Shown piece after piece: positions 16,737-23,736 of a stretch of DNA of 64,000 bases. Both the position numbers and the translations under genes were made by a program. The stretch is from Alistipes finegoldii DSM 17242. GTDB lineage: Bacteria > Bacteroidota > Bacteroidia > Bacteroidales > Rikenellaceae. Location of the stretch: NCBI RefSeq assembly GCF_000265365.1, contig NC_018011.1, positions 930,001-994,000 on the forward strand, read 5' to 3'. The first letter of the stretch is position 1. Each line of letters starts with the position of its first letter. Under the pieces are notes generated by a model, which was given only the letters and a program-made list of their open reading frames with translations, did not search any database and had not been told where the DNA came from.

Positions 16737-17309
16737 TCAGAGGCCGTTCAGCAAGAGTCCTATCAGCGGGAGATAATCTTTGAGCGCCGCTTTGAGCGCC
16801 TCCTTCGCCGCCCGCAGTTCGTAGGTCACCTGCCCTTCGGACAATTCGTAAACGGCGGCTATTTCCCGGTAGGACATCTCTTCGTAACGGTGGGCGATGA
16901 AAATCCGCCGCCGCTGTTCAGGCATCCGCCGCAGTTCGCGTTCGATGATGGCAAGCGCCTCGGACATCATCAGATTCTGGGGATCGTTGGCTTCGAGCCG
17001 CGCGATACGCTCTCCGACCACGCGCGCACTGGTCTGGTGCATGTTCTGTTGGATTCTGAGATGAATGGCTTGGTCGCGCAGATAGTCCAGACACTTGCGC
17101 TTGAGCGCGGTAAGCAGATAGGCGGGCAGGTTCCGGGGCGTCGTCTCCGTACGGCTCTCCCAGATTTTCAAAAAGGTATCGGACACCAAATCCTCGGCCA
17201 CCATCCTGTCACGGACATACGACACGGCGATCCGGACGAAATACGTCCTGTACTCCGCATAGACCTCCTCCAAACCATGGGGGGGGGAAATTTCGATAGA
17301 GCGATTCAT
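16737..17309 (-). CDS. ECF RNA polymerase sigma factor, PUL1
   Basis: This sigma-70 family extracytoplasmic-function factor of 190 residues starts at MNRSIEISPPHG. Region 2 is about 14-80 (FVRIAVSYVRDRMVAEDLV, DTFLKIWESR). Region 4 is about 125-180 (MPEQRRRIFIAHRYEEMSYREIA, a helix-turn-helix, cited here in part). It ends LIGLLLNGL, a tail shared with the PUL2 factor. In-frame ATGs at 17366 and 17357 would lengthen it by up to 19 residues without homology. A C9 tract lies in codons 8-10, so slippage would frameshift the protein. It is followed by its anti-sigma gene. Confidence 0.9.
   Translation of the reverse strand: MNRSIEISPPHGLEEVYAEYRTYFVRIAVSYVRDRMVAEDLVSDTFLKIWESRTETTPRNLPAYLLTALKRKCLDYLRDQAIHLRIQQNMHQTSARVVGERIARLEANDPQNLMMSEALAIIERELRRMPEQRRRIFIAHRYEEMSYREIAAVYELSEGQVTYELRAAKEALKAALKDYLPLIGLLLNGL
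17279..17287 (-). repeat. Nine-base homopolymer (C9 in the coding sense) at the 5' end of the PUL1 sigma gene
   Basis: Nine G on the plus strand, C9 in the coding strand, encode the Ser-Pro-Pro-His turn near codons 8-11 of the sigma factor. A one-base change would cut the protein off after about ten residues, or allow re-initiation in a shifted frame. Confidence 0.9.
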
Positions 17310-17489
17310 GGCAGAATAAACGTCCGGTAAAAGAATAAAGGTAATACTTTTTGCCATTTCCACCAATTTTTTCCCGCCAGAATTTTCTGCGGCGAACGAC
17401 GGAAATATATAATATTTCCGATCCTGTATATCCGGCGGAATATAGTCCGCCGCCCCCGGAAACCCTCCGCCGCATGAAATCCGGGCACG

Positions 17490-17523
17490 AAAAAACGCCG
17501 TTCCCGAAACCGGGAAACGGCGT
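17490..17523 (-). terminator. Rho-independent terminator after the superoxide dismutase gene
   Basis: The arms ACGCCGTTCCCG and CGGGAAACGGCGT (17495-17506 and 17511-17523) form a 12-13 bp stem with a 4-nt loop. It is followed on the minus strand by a run of T. It begins 21 bases after the stop codon at 17544. Confidence 0.87.
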
Positions 17524-17543
17524 CCTTTCCTAAGCGGAACCCG

Positions 17544-18191
17544 CTATTTCTTGGCGTAGCGCTCTTCGACGACCTTCCAGTCGATGCGGTCCCAGAGGGC
17601 TGCGACAGCATCGGCGCGGCGGTTGCGGTAGTCGATATAGTAAGCATGCTCCCAAACGTCGAAGCACATCAGGGGCTTCATGCCGTAGCGCAGCGGATTG
17701 CCGGCGTTCTGCTCGCTGACGATCGCCAGCTTGCCCGACTTGTCCTCCGCGAGCCATACCCAGCCCGAACCGAACAACCCTGCGGCGGCTTTCTCCATCT
17801 GGACCTTCAGCTGGTCGAACGATCCGAAATTATCGTCGATGGCCTTCAGCAGCGCGCCCGTGGGACGGGTCTGCGCCTTGGGCGAAAGTTCGTCGAAGAA
17901 GAATTCGTGGTTCCACATCTGCGCGGCGTTGTTGAAGATCGCGCCGTCGGCCGAAACGACGATATCCTCCAGCGGCTGCTCGGCATAGGGGGTATCGACA
18001 ATCAGTTCGTTGAGTTTATTCACGTATCCCACGTAATGCTTGTCGTGGTGGAAGCGCAGCGTCTCTTCGGAGACCTGCGGTGCGAGCGCGTCATAAGCGT
18101 AAGGCAGGTCCTTCGGAGTGAAGCGCACCTGTTTTGCTGTGTCTGTTGCCATAAGCGGTAAAATTAATAGTGAAACAATGAGGTTTAACAT
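17544..18191 (-). CDS. sodB: Iron/manganese superoxide dismutase
   Basis: It converts superoxide to oxygen and hydrogen peroxide. The 215-residue protein has the N-terminal alpha-hairpin domain (LRFHHDKHYVGYVNKLNEL), the second His ligand in MWNHEFFF, and the C-terminal ligands in CFDVWEHAYYIDYRNRR. Metal choice (Fe, Mn or both) cannot be decided by eye. The start is uncertain: 18191 adds a short hydrophobic stretch (LNLIVSLLILPL) that could be an export signal, while MATDTAKQ at 18152 gives a plain cytosolic form. It follows rubredoxin by 15 bases. Confidence 0.93.
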   Translation of the reverse strand: MLNLIVSLLILPLMATDTAKQVRFTPKDLPYAYDALAPQVSEETLRFHHDKHYVGYVNKLNELIVDTPYAEQPLEDIVVSADGAIFNNAAQMWNHEFFFDELSPKAQTRPTGALLKAIDDNFGSFDQLKVQMEKAAAGLFGSGWVWLAEDKSGKLAIVSEQNAGNPLRYGMKPLMCFDVWEHAYYIDYRNRRADAVAALWDRIDWKVVEERYAKK

Positions 18192-18206
18192 AGTCTTCGT
18201 CGTTTT

Positions 18207-18374
18207 TTATTGTTCTTCGAGAGGTTCGAAGGCCCATTTGCCTTCGCCGCAGACCGGGCATATCCAACCGTCGGGCAGATCGTCGAATGCCGTGCCGGGA
18301 GCGATGCCGTTTTCGGGATCACCCAGCGCCGGGTCGTAAATATACTCGCAGACGGTGCAACGATACTTTTTCAT
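18207..18374 (-). CDS. Rubredoxin (55 residues)
   Basis: This small one-iron electron carrier starts MKKYRCTVCEYIYDP and contains both Cys knuckles, CTVC and CPVC, plus the family motif DDLPDGWICPVCG and the aromatic end KWAFEPLEEQ. It has a full consensus promoter 36 bases upstream and is followed 15 bases later by superoxide dismutase. That arrangement suggests an oxygen-defence operon in which rubredoxin donates electrons to a peroxide- or superoxide-handling enzyme. Confidence 0.95.
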   Translation of the reverse strand: MKKYRCTVCEYIYDPALGDPENGIAPGTAFDDLPDGWICPVCGEGKWAFEPLEEQ

Positions 18375-18409
18375 AGCGCGAAAGAATTAAAAATTCACAC
18401 CGGCTTTCA

Positions 18410-18440
18410 CAAATATAATACCGATATCAAAGATCTCAAA
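18410..18440 (-). promoter_or_regulatory. Promoter of the rubredoxin-superoxide dismutase operon
   Basis: On the minus strand TTTG (18440-18437), a 19-base spacer and TATATTTG (18417-18410) match the Bacteroidetes consensus exactly. The predicted start of RNA is about 18403, giving a leader of roughly 29 bases. Confidence 0.78.
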
Positions 18441-18449
18441 ATATTTTCG

Positions 18450-18457
18450 TAATTTTG
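18450..18457 (+). promoter_or_regulatory. Probable -7 box of tnaA
   Basis: TAATTTTG matches TAnnTTTG and lies 41 bases before the tnaA ATG. No TTG sits at the usual -33 distance. The leader (about 35 bases) is too short to hold a TnaC-type leader peptide, so the tryptophan-stalling control of Escherichia coli is not present in that form. Confidence 0.5.
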
Positions 18458-18498
18458 AGTATACGAACAACAAATTACAACCTAAAACGCTCTTTTGT

Positions 18499-19875
18499 AT
18501 GACACTTCCGTATGCAGAACCCTACAAGATCAAAATGACCGAGGCCATCCGCACCTCCACGCGCGCCGAACGCGAGACATGGATCCGCGAAGCCAGCTAC
18601 AACCTCTTCAAACTGCGCAGCGATCAGGTCACGATCGACCTGCTGACCGATTCGGGAACGGGTTCGATGAGCGACCGCCAGTGGGCGGCCATGATGACCG
18701 GCGACGAAAGCTACGCCGGCGCATCGTCCTATTTCCGGCTCAGGGAGACCATTTCCCGGCTCTTCGGCATGCCTTTCTTCCTGCCCACGCATCAGGGGCG
18801 CGCCGCTGAGAACGTCATCTTTTCGGCTCTGCTCAAAGAGGGCGACATCGTGCCGGGCAACTCCCATTTCGACACCACGAAGGGACACATCGAGTTCCGC
18901 CGCTGCCACGCCGTGGACTGCACCATCGACGACGCGGCCGACACCCAGAAGGAGCTGCCGTTCAAAGGCGAAATGGACATCGCCAAGCTCGAAAAGCTCC
19001 TGCGCGAGAACCCGCGCGAGAAAGTTCCGTGCGTGGTGCTGACCATCACCAACAACACGGCGGGCGGACAGCCCGTGTCGATGCGCAACATCCGCGAGAC
19101 GGCCGAAGTATGCCGCCGTTACGGAGTGCCCCTGCTGCTCGACTCGGCCCGTTTCGCCGAAAACGCCTACTTCATCAAGACCCGCGAAGCCGGTTACGCG
19201 GACAAGACGATCAAGGAGATCGTCCGAGAAATCTACACCTATGCCGACATCATGACCATCTCGGCCAAGAAGGACGGCGTGGTGAACATGGGCGGCTTCG
19301 TGGCCATGCGCTCCGAGGAGCTTTACAAACGGGCCATGACCTTCAGCATCATGTTCGAGGGCTACGTGACTTACGGCGGCATGTCGGGCCGCGACATGGA
19401 CGCGCTGGCCGTGGGACTGGACGAGAACACCGAATTCGAGCAGCTCGACGCCCGCATCCGTCAGGTGAAACTGCTGGGCGACCTGCTCGACGAATACGGC
19501 GTCCCCTACCAGCGTCCGGCAGGCGGACACGCCATCTTCGTCGATGCGAAAAAGGTGCTGCCCAACCTCCCGAAGGAGCAGTTCATCGCCCAGACGCTCG
19601 CCGTGGAGCTTTACCTCGAAGCGGGCATCCGCGGCGTGGAGATCGGCTCGATCCTCGCCGACCGCGACCCCGACACGCACGAGAACCGCTATCCGCGGCT
19701 CGAACTGCTGCGTCTGGCCATCCCGCGCCGGGTCTATTCGGACAACCACATCCGCGTGATCGCCGCCGCCTGCCGCAACATCTACGAACGCCGCGCCGAA
19801 ATCACCACCGGCTACCGCATCACGTTCGAGGCGCCGATCCTGCGGCACTTCACCGTGGAGCTGGACAAAATCTGA
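18499..19875 (+). CDS. tnaA: Tryptophanase
   Basis: This is the PLP enzyme that splits tryptophan to indole, pyruvate and ammonia. It is 458 residues. The PLP-binding region is TISAKKDGVVNMGG (Lys257-Lys258), and the motifs DLLTDSGTGSMSDRQW, PTHQGRAAEN and DSARFAENAYFIK are intact. Tyrosine phenol-lyase is the close alternative. GVEIGS here, where phenol-lyases have an Arg in the equivalent MERG, favours tryptophanase. It stands alone, ends at a strong hairpin and diverges from the rubredoxin operon. Confidence 0.94.
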   Translation: MTLPYAEPYKIKMTEAIRTSTRAERETWIREASYNLFKLRSDQVTIDLLTDSGTGSMSDRQWAAMMTGDESYAGASSYFRLRETISRLFGMPFFLPTHQGRAAENVIFSALLKEGDIVPGNSHFDTTKGHIEFRRCHAVDCTIDDAADTQKELPFKGEMDIAKLEKLLRENPREKVPCVVLTITNNTAGGQPVSMRNIRETAEVCRRYGVPLLLDSARFAENAYFIKTREAGYADKTIKEIVREIYTYADIMTISAKKDGVVNMGGFVAMRSEELYKRAMTFSIMFEGYVTYGGMSGRDMDALAVGLDENTEFEQLDARIRQVKLLGDLLDEYGVPYQRPAGGHAIFVDAKKVLPNLPKEQFIAQTLAVELYLEAGIRGVEIGSILADRDPDTHENRYPRLELLRLAIPRRVYSDNHIRVIAAACRNIYERRAEITTGYRITFEAPILRHFTVELDKI

Positions 19876-19960
19876 CGCCCGGAATCCGGCGGTCAGACGG
19901 CCGCCGAATCGCCGGCTCTTCCGTAAAGAAGCCCCGGCGCAAAACACGCCTTACACCGCA

Positions 19961-19994
19961 AACGACGCTGCAACACTCCGGTTGCAGCGTCGTT
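19961..19994 (+). terminator. Terminator-like hairpin after tnaA
   Basis: The arms AACGACGCTGCAAC and GTTGCAGCGTCGTT are a perfect 14-bp inverted repeat with a 6-nt loop, 85 bases after the tnaA stop. The T-tract after it is short (TT then C), so termination may be partial. Confidence 0.75.
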
Positions 19995-20039
19995 TCTGCC
20001 GTAAAAACCATATGGCTTCCACCTCCGAGCAGGCTTCCG

Positions 20040-20285
20040 CCAGCCAAGCCCCGCACCGTCTCCGTTCCGGCTGTCCGGCTCCGTCTCACTCGTCCTCGCT
20101 CCATGCCACTCTGCATTCCATTCCGCTCCACCCTATCCCTTCCCGCCTCATCCTGCACCTCCGGTCCATTCCCTCCTGCGCACCTTTCCGCCCCCTCTCC
20201 CTGTTCCTTCCCGCATCCCCCTATTTCGTCCCGTCCCTCCCCATTCCCCTCCGTTCCGTCATTCACCCGGCTCCGCCCACCGAAA
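20040..20285. repeat. Low-complexity pyrimidine-rich tract
   Basis: About 245 bases on the plus strand are dominated by C and T, with recurring TTCC, CTCC and CCCC words and few purine runs. They lie in the 431-bp space between the tnaA hairpin and nanA. Open frames cross it on both strands, but they encode only low-complexity residues and have no recognisable domain. No gene is called. Confidence 0.65.
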
Positions 20286-20425
20286 TTATTCATCGAAAAA
20301 GCAGAAAAATGCGCCGTTTTTTTTGTTTTTTCATTTCCTTGCCCCGTATTTGTCCTACAAATAAGATTATTCCATTCAATACCTACCCATTCATTACCGA
20401 CAGGACTAACTAATACCCAATAATT

Positions 20426-21325
20426 ATGTTCAAACTATCCGGACTCATTCCCGCCGTCTTCACGCCGTTCGACAAAACGGGCGCAATCAATTTTTCGCAA
20501 ATCCAGCCCTACGCCGACAAACTCATCGCCGAAGGGGCCTACGGCGTCTTCGTCTGCGGCTCGACGGGCGAATGCACCTCGATGACCGTCGCCGAGCGCA
20601 AGAGCGTGCTCGAAGCGTGGACCAAAGCCGTAGCAGGCCGCATCCTCATCATCGCCCACGTGGGCGGCACCTGTCAGGCCGACTGCATCGAACTGGCCCG
20701 CCATGCCGCCGGACTGGGGGTAGATGCCGTAGGCACCGTCGCCCCGTTCTACCTCAAACCCGGCTCGGTCGAAGAACTGGTGGCCTTCTACAAACCCATC
20801 GCCGCTGCATGCGCACCGCTGCCCTTCTACGCCTACCACATTCCCTCGATGACGGGCATCAACCTGCCGATGATCGACTTCCTGAAGAATGGCTCGAAAG
20901 AGATTCCCAACCTGAACGGCATCAAGTTCACGTCGAACAACTTCATGGAGATGATCGAATGCATCCGTTTCGACGGCGGCCGCTTCGACATCCTCAACGG
21001 GTTCGACGAAATGCTGCTCTGCGGCATGGCCGTCGGCGCGCGCGGCGGCGTGGGCAGCACCTACAACTACTCGCTCCGCACCTACCAAAACATCTACGAC
21101 GCCTTCATGGCCGGCGACCTCGAACAGGCCCGCGCGGCGCAGCAGGAGTCGGTGGACATCGTGCACGTGATCATCAACCACGGCGGCGGCATCCGCGGCG
21201 GCAAAGCCAGCATGAAACTCGTCGGCATCGACTGCGGCGACTGCCGTCTGCCCCTCGCCCCCTACACCGAGGCCGAAATAGCCCGGCTGGACGAAGAACT
21301 CCGGGCGATCGGTTTCAAAAAGTAG
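20426..21325 (+). CDS. nanA: N-acetylneuraminate lyase
   Basis: This class I aldolase splits sialic acid to N-acetylmannosamine and pyruvate. The 299-residue TIM barrel belongs to the DapA/NanA family. It has the carboxylate-binding loop GSTGECTSMTVAER, Tyr137 in FYAYHIPSMTG and the Schiff-base Lys167 in NGIKFTSNN. The segment LNGFDEMLLCGMAVGARGGVG and the KFTS context favour NanA over dihydrodipicolinate synthase. No other sialic-acid genes are adjacent, but its place between two host-glycan loci fits use of sialylated host glycans. Confidence 0.9.
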   Translation: MFKLSGLIPAVFTPFDKTGAINFSQIQPYADKLIAEGAYGVFVCGSTGECTSMTVAERKSVLEAWTKAVAGRILIIAHVGGTCQADCIELARHAAGLGVDAVGTVAPFYLKPGSVEELVAFYKPIAAACAPLPFYAYHIPSMTGINLPMIDFLKNGSKEIPNLNGIKFTSNNFMEMIECIRFDGGRFDILNGFDEMLLCGMAVGARGGVGSTYNYSLRTYQNIYDAFMAGDLEQARAAQQESVDIVHVIINHGGGIRGGKASMKLVGIDCGDCRLPLAPYTEAEIARLDEELRAIGFKK

Positions 21326-21862
21326 CCCGCATACAAAGCTGACAATCAACACGCACGGCTCTCTGGCAGATTCCGTTCCGGCGGTCGGTCCTTCCGGCCG
21401 GTCCGGAACGGAATAAAATAAGCAACAGTCCCACGCTCTATATCCGAAAACGGACAGAACGTGAAGAAATGCCGGCCTATTCTCTCCTTCGTAATAATTT
21501 GCAAGATTTACCACTCGAGAATAAACTTACACTTTCCGTGTTAGTCAATATGTTACTACAAATGGAGGAAACATATTCGGAAAATACAACACCGACACTT
21601 CTTTTTTGGGACTGTTGTGAGTACAATTTACGACAAAACATTCAAAACGGCAATATTGATTCTAAAATATCTTATTTCATATTGCGGGAACAGCGTCTTC
21701 CGGGAAAGGGTGCGCACAGCCGTCCGATTTGCAACGGCACGCAGACGGCGGCATACGCCCCCGGACTTCACGGCCGAACTTCACAGCCGCCGGAACCGCC
21801 GGCGCGGGACGCAAAAAACCGGACCGCAAATCCGGCCCGGCACGCATATCCGACAACGGTTT
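21326..21862. other. Intergenic region with an AT-rich island, no gene supported
   Basis: The 537 bases between convergent nanA and the membrane-protein gene include a clearly AT-rich stretch (about 21475-21695) in an otherwise GC-rich neighbourhood. A frame from 21469 reads MPAYSLLRNNLQDLPLEN and on for about 75 residues through the island before becoming low-complexity. It might be a remnant of a transferred gene, but nothing in it is recognisable. Confidence 0.4.
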
Positions 21863-22372
21863 TTACATTCCGAAGAGCGCCAGTGCGGCCATCGGCACGA
21901 CGGCCCACCAAAGCGCGCGCCGTTTTGCCGCAGGCATCAGCCGTGCAAGGGTCTGCGAGCGTTCCAGCCAGCAAAGAAATCCGAACCACAGGCCGCCCCG
22001 GACCAGATTCAGCACCTCGGTACGCACCAGCCCGGCATAACCGCCCGACACCTCCGGATCATAACCTGCAACCAACGGGGCGATCACGGCCACACCGTGC
22101 ACCAGCACCCGCAAACCGGCATACCAGCGGACCAGAGGCAGCCCATAGGATTTGCGCAGCGCCAGCGAGCAGAGGAGCGCAACCGGCAGCAATGCCCCGG
22201 CAAGTCCCAGCAGCTGCATTCCGGCGGTCAAGCCGTCGAGCCGCAGGTTCCCGTTCACGCACTGCATCAGCAGCGCGAAAGACCATTCGCCCAGCCGGGT
22301 CATGCCGTAAGCGCCGAACAGCCACACCGGCCCCGGCAGTTCATCGAGATTTTGCAGGAAAGGGGATTTCAT
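21863..22372 (-). CDS. Small integral membrane protein of unknown function
   Basis: This 169-residue protein starts at MKSPFLQNLDELPGPVW and has about four hydrophobic segments (near residues 38-62, 72-92, 105-125 and 148-167). It has no motif I can assign to a family. The ATG at 22372 is chosen because a TACCTTTG -7 box lies at 22400-22407, inside the longer open frame that extends to 22495. It ends at GM shortly before the nanA 3' region and is transcribed toward nanA. Confidence 0.72.
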   Translation of the reverse strand: MKSPFLQNLDELPGPVWLFGAYGMTRLGEWSFALLMQCVNGNLRLDGLTAGMQLLGLAGALLPVALLCSLALRKSYGLPLVRWYAGLRVLVHGVAVIAPLVAGYDPEVSGGYAGLVRTEVLNLVRGGLWFGFLCWLERSQTLARLMPAAKRRALWWAVVPMAALALFGM

Positions 22373-22399
22373 AAGACGGAAACGATAAATGTTCAGCGA

Positions 22400-22407
22400 C
22401 AAAGGTA
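22400..22407 (-). promoter_or_regulatory. -7 box upstream of the small membrane protein
   Basis: The minus strand reads TACCTTTG, matching TAnnTTTG, 28 bases before the ATG at 22372. A matching -33 TTG is not evident. Confidence 0.45.
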
Positions 22408-22567
22408 ATAATTTTCGCGGATTGTCCTTTACGCCGCTTCCGCCGGCCCGTTGCAACCGGCCGTGAATTTTGCGGATTCGGTAATTTTCGGACATGGCAT
22501 ATCAGACTCAGCGTTTCGGACCGGTCATTTCGTCCGACAGCCGGAAAAGTGCATTTCGCATCCCCGG

Positions 22568-22604
22568 AAAAAGACCGCGCACCCTCCCGAAAGAGGATGC
22601 GCGG
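22568..22604 (-). terminator. Rho-independent terminator of PUL2
   Basis: On the minus strand CCGCGCA, TCCTC, a small loop, GGAGG and TGCGCGG form a stem of about 12 bp (22575-22604), followed by TCTTTTT. It starts 52 bases after the GH18 stop at 22657. Confidence 0.82.
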
Positions 22605-22656
22605 AACAACAGATCAGACAAGATCAAACTGCCGGGCGCAATCGCCCTCAGTCAAT

Positions 22657-23640
22657 CTACTGCACTTCATCCATATTGATTTCATAACCGGCCGGAACGA
22701 AGGTCCAGTCCTGCGCACGGTTGCCGTTGGCGTTGGTGACAGTCAGACCGTTGTACAGGCCGCTGGCCGTAGCGCTGAACATATTCAGCGGATTGACCTG
22801 AGAACTGCGGCGCAGATTGAAGAACATGAACGCACCGTAGCCCTGGCTTCTTGTACGTGTTGCAAGTGAATTGAGGGTAGAAGGATTGGTAGCTCCACCG
22901 AGATTGGTCGATACAGGCGACCAACGTGTTTTGTCTACGAGACTGGCACCGACGAAAGAGGTGCCGAAATAACCGTGATAAGCGTAGTCGATGCAAGCTC
23001 TTGCTTCAGTACTGATAGAGCTGGTATAGCCCCAATCGAATACCGTGATAAGCTTATCGGCGGGCATCAGCGCATGCAGTTTGAGGATGATCTCGCTATA
23101 CGACGTGGAATTGGTGGAGCCTCCATCATCGGCGTACTCATCATCGAATCCGATGCCGTCGAGTCCGTATTTTGCCACGGCATGGGCCAGAATCTGGGCG
23201 AACTGCGTGGTCTGCGTGCTGTTCATGCTGGCGACGCCGATGCCCTGATGGTCACCGAGTACGGTAAGCAGGACTTTGATGCCCTTGTCCTGCAGCGGTT
23301 TCACATAAGTCAGATAACCGTTGTTTTCCAACAGATTGGTCATCTTGTCATTGAGGTAGAGGGTCGGCTCGACCACACCGTTGACCGTACGTTTACGGAC
23401 GTTCGATGCGAAGAGTTCCACGATACCGGCAAACGGCTTGCCGTTCGACATCGTGTAGTCACCCGCGTTAAGCGGGTTGGTGTCATTGGTTTCGACATAG
23501 ATCGCCACGACCGGCGTATCGCCGAATGCGCGGGTTTCGGGAGCCTGTCCCTGATCCATAGTCGGTTCTTCGGCCTGCTGGCAGGAGAACATTGCGGCTC
23601 CGATAAAGAGAGCCATCGATAATTTAAATAAGTTTTTCAT
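22657..23640 (-). CDS. GH18 endo-beta-N-acetylglucosaminidase (EndoH/F-like), PUL2
   Basis: The predicted activity is cleavage between the two core GlcNAc residues of N-glycans. The 327-residue lipoprotein (lipobox MFSC near residue 19, start MKNLFKLSMA at 23640) is a single GH18 barrel with no DUF1735 domain. The catalytic strand reads LDGIGFDDEYADD with Glu168 and Asp166 intact. The first inner Asp of the motif is Gly. The FDDEY pattern matches EndoH-type enzymes. It is the only active-type GH18 in PUL2 and the last gene, 96 bases after the inactive paralog, with a hairpin between. Confidence 0.87.
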   Translation of the reverse strand: MKNLFKLSMALFIGAAMFSCQQAEEPTMDQGQAPETRAFGDTPVVAIYVETNDTNPLNAGDYTMSNGKPFAGIVELFASNVRKRTVNGVVEPTLYLNDKMTNLLENNGYLTYVKPLQDKGIKVLLTVLGDHQGIGVASMNSTQTTQFAQILAHAVAKYGLDGIGFDDEYADDGGSTNSTSYSEIILKLHALMPADKLITVFDWGYTSSISTEARACIDYAYHGYFGTSFVGASLVDKTRWSPVSTNLGGATNPSTLNSLATRTRSQGYGAFMFFNLRRSSQVNPLNMFSATASGLYNGLTVTNANGNRAQDWTFVPAGYEINMDEVQ

Positions 23641-23700
23641 GACGCAAAAATTTAAGTTAGTAATTGATTTTCCCCCTTTGGCGGGAGCGTTGATAATTCT

Positions 23701-23723
23701 GCCGGAACTTTTCCGGCATTTTT
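23701..23723 (+). terminator. Stem-loop with T-run (plus sense) before the last PUL2 gene
   Basis: GCCGGAA, CTT, TTCCGGC then ATTTTT form a 7-bp stem with a T-run in the plus direction, opposite to the operon. It sits in the 96-base gap between the two GH18-family genes. It could end an antisense transcript or act as a plain RNA hairpin in the sense mRNA. No exact TAnnTTTG box was found upstream of it on the plus strand. Confidence 0.5.
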
Positions 23724-23736
23724 CTGACTTCATTCA

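Noticed and set aside
18458..18498. TnaC-type leader peptide before tnaA
   Set aside because: The leader after the -7 box is too short and holds no small frame with the needed Trp codon.
19850..20293. 147-residue minus-strand frame in the pyrimidine-rich tract
   Set aside because: It is a Gly/Glu/Arg low-complexity sequence with no motif and follows from the base bias.
20426..21325. Dihydrodipicolinate synthase (dapA) instead of nanA
   Set aside because: The lysine-pathway genes nearby made dapA tempting, but the GSTGECTS loop and the NGIKFTS active-site context are those of N-acetylneuraminate lyases.
21469..22374. 301-residue plus-strand frame over the membrane-protein gene
   Set aside because: After the first 75 residues it becomes a Pro/Arg/Ala-rich shadow of the minus-strand gene. 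Only the AT-rich start is kept as an observation.
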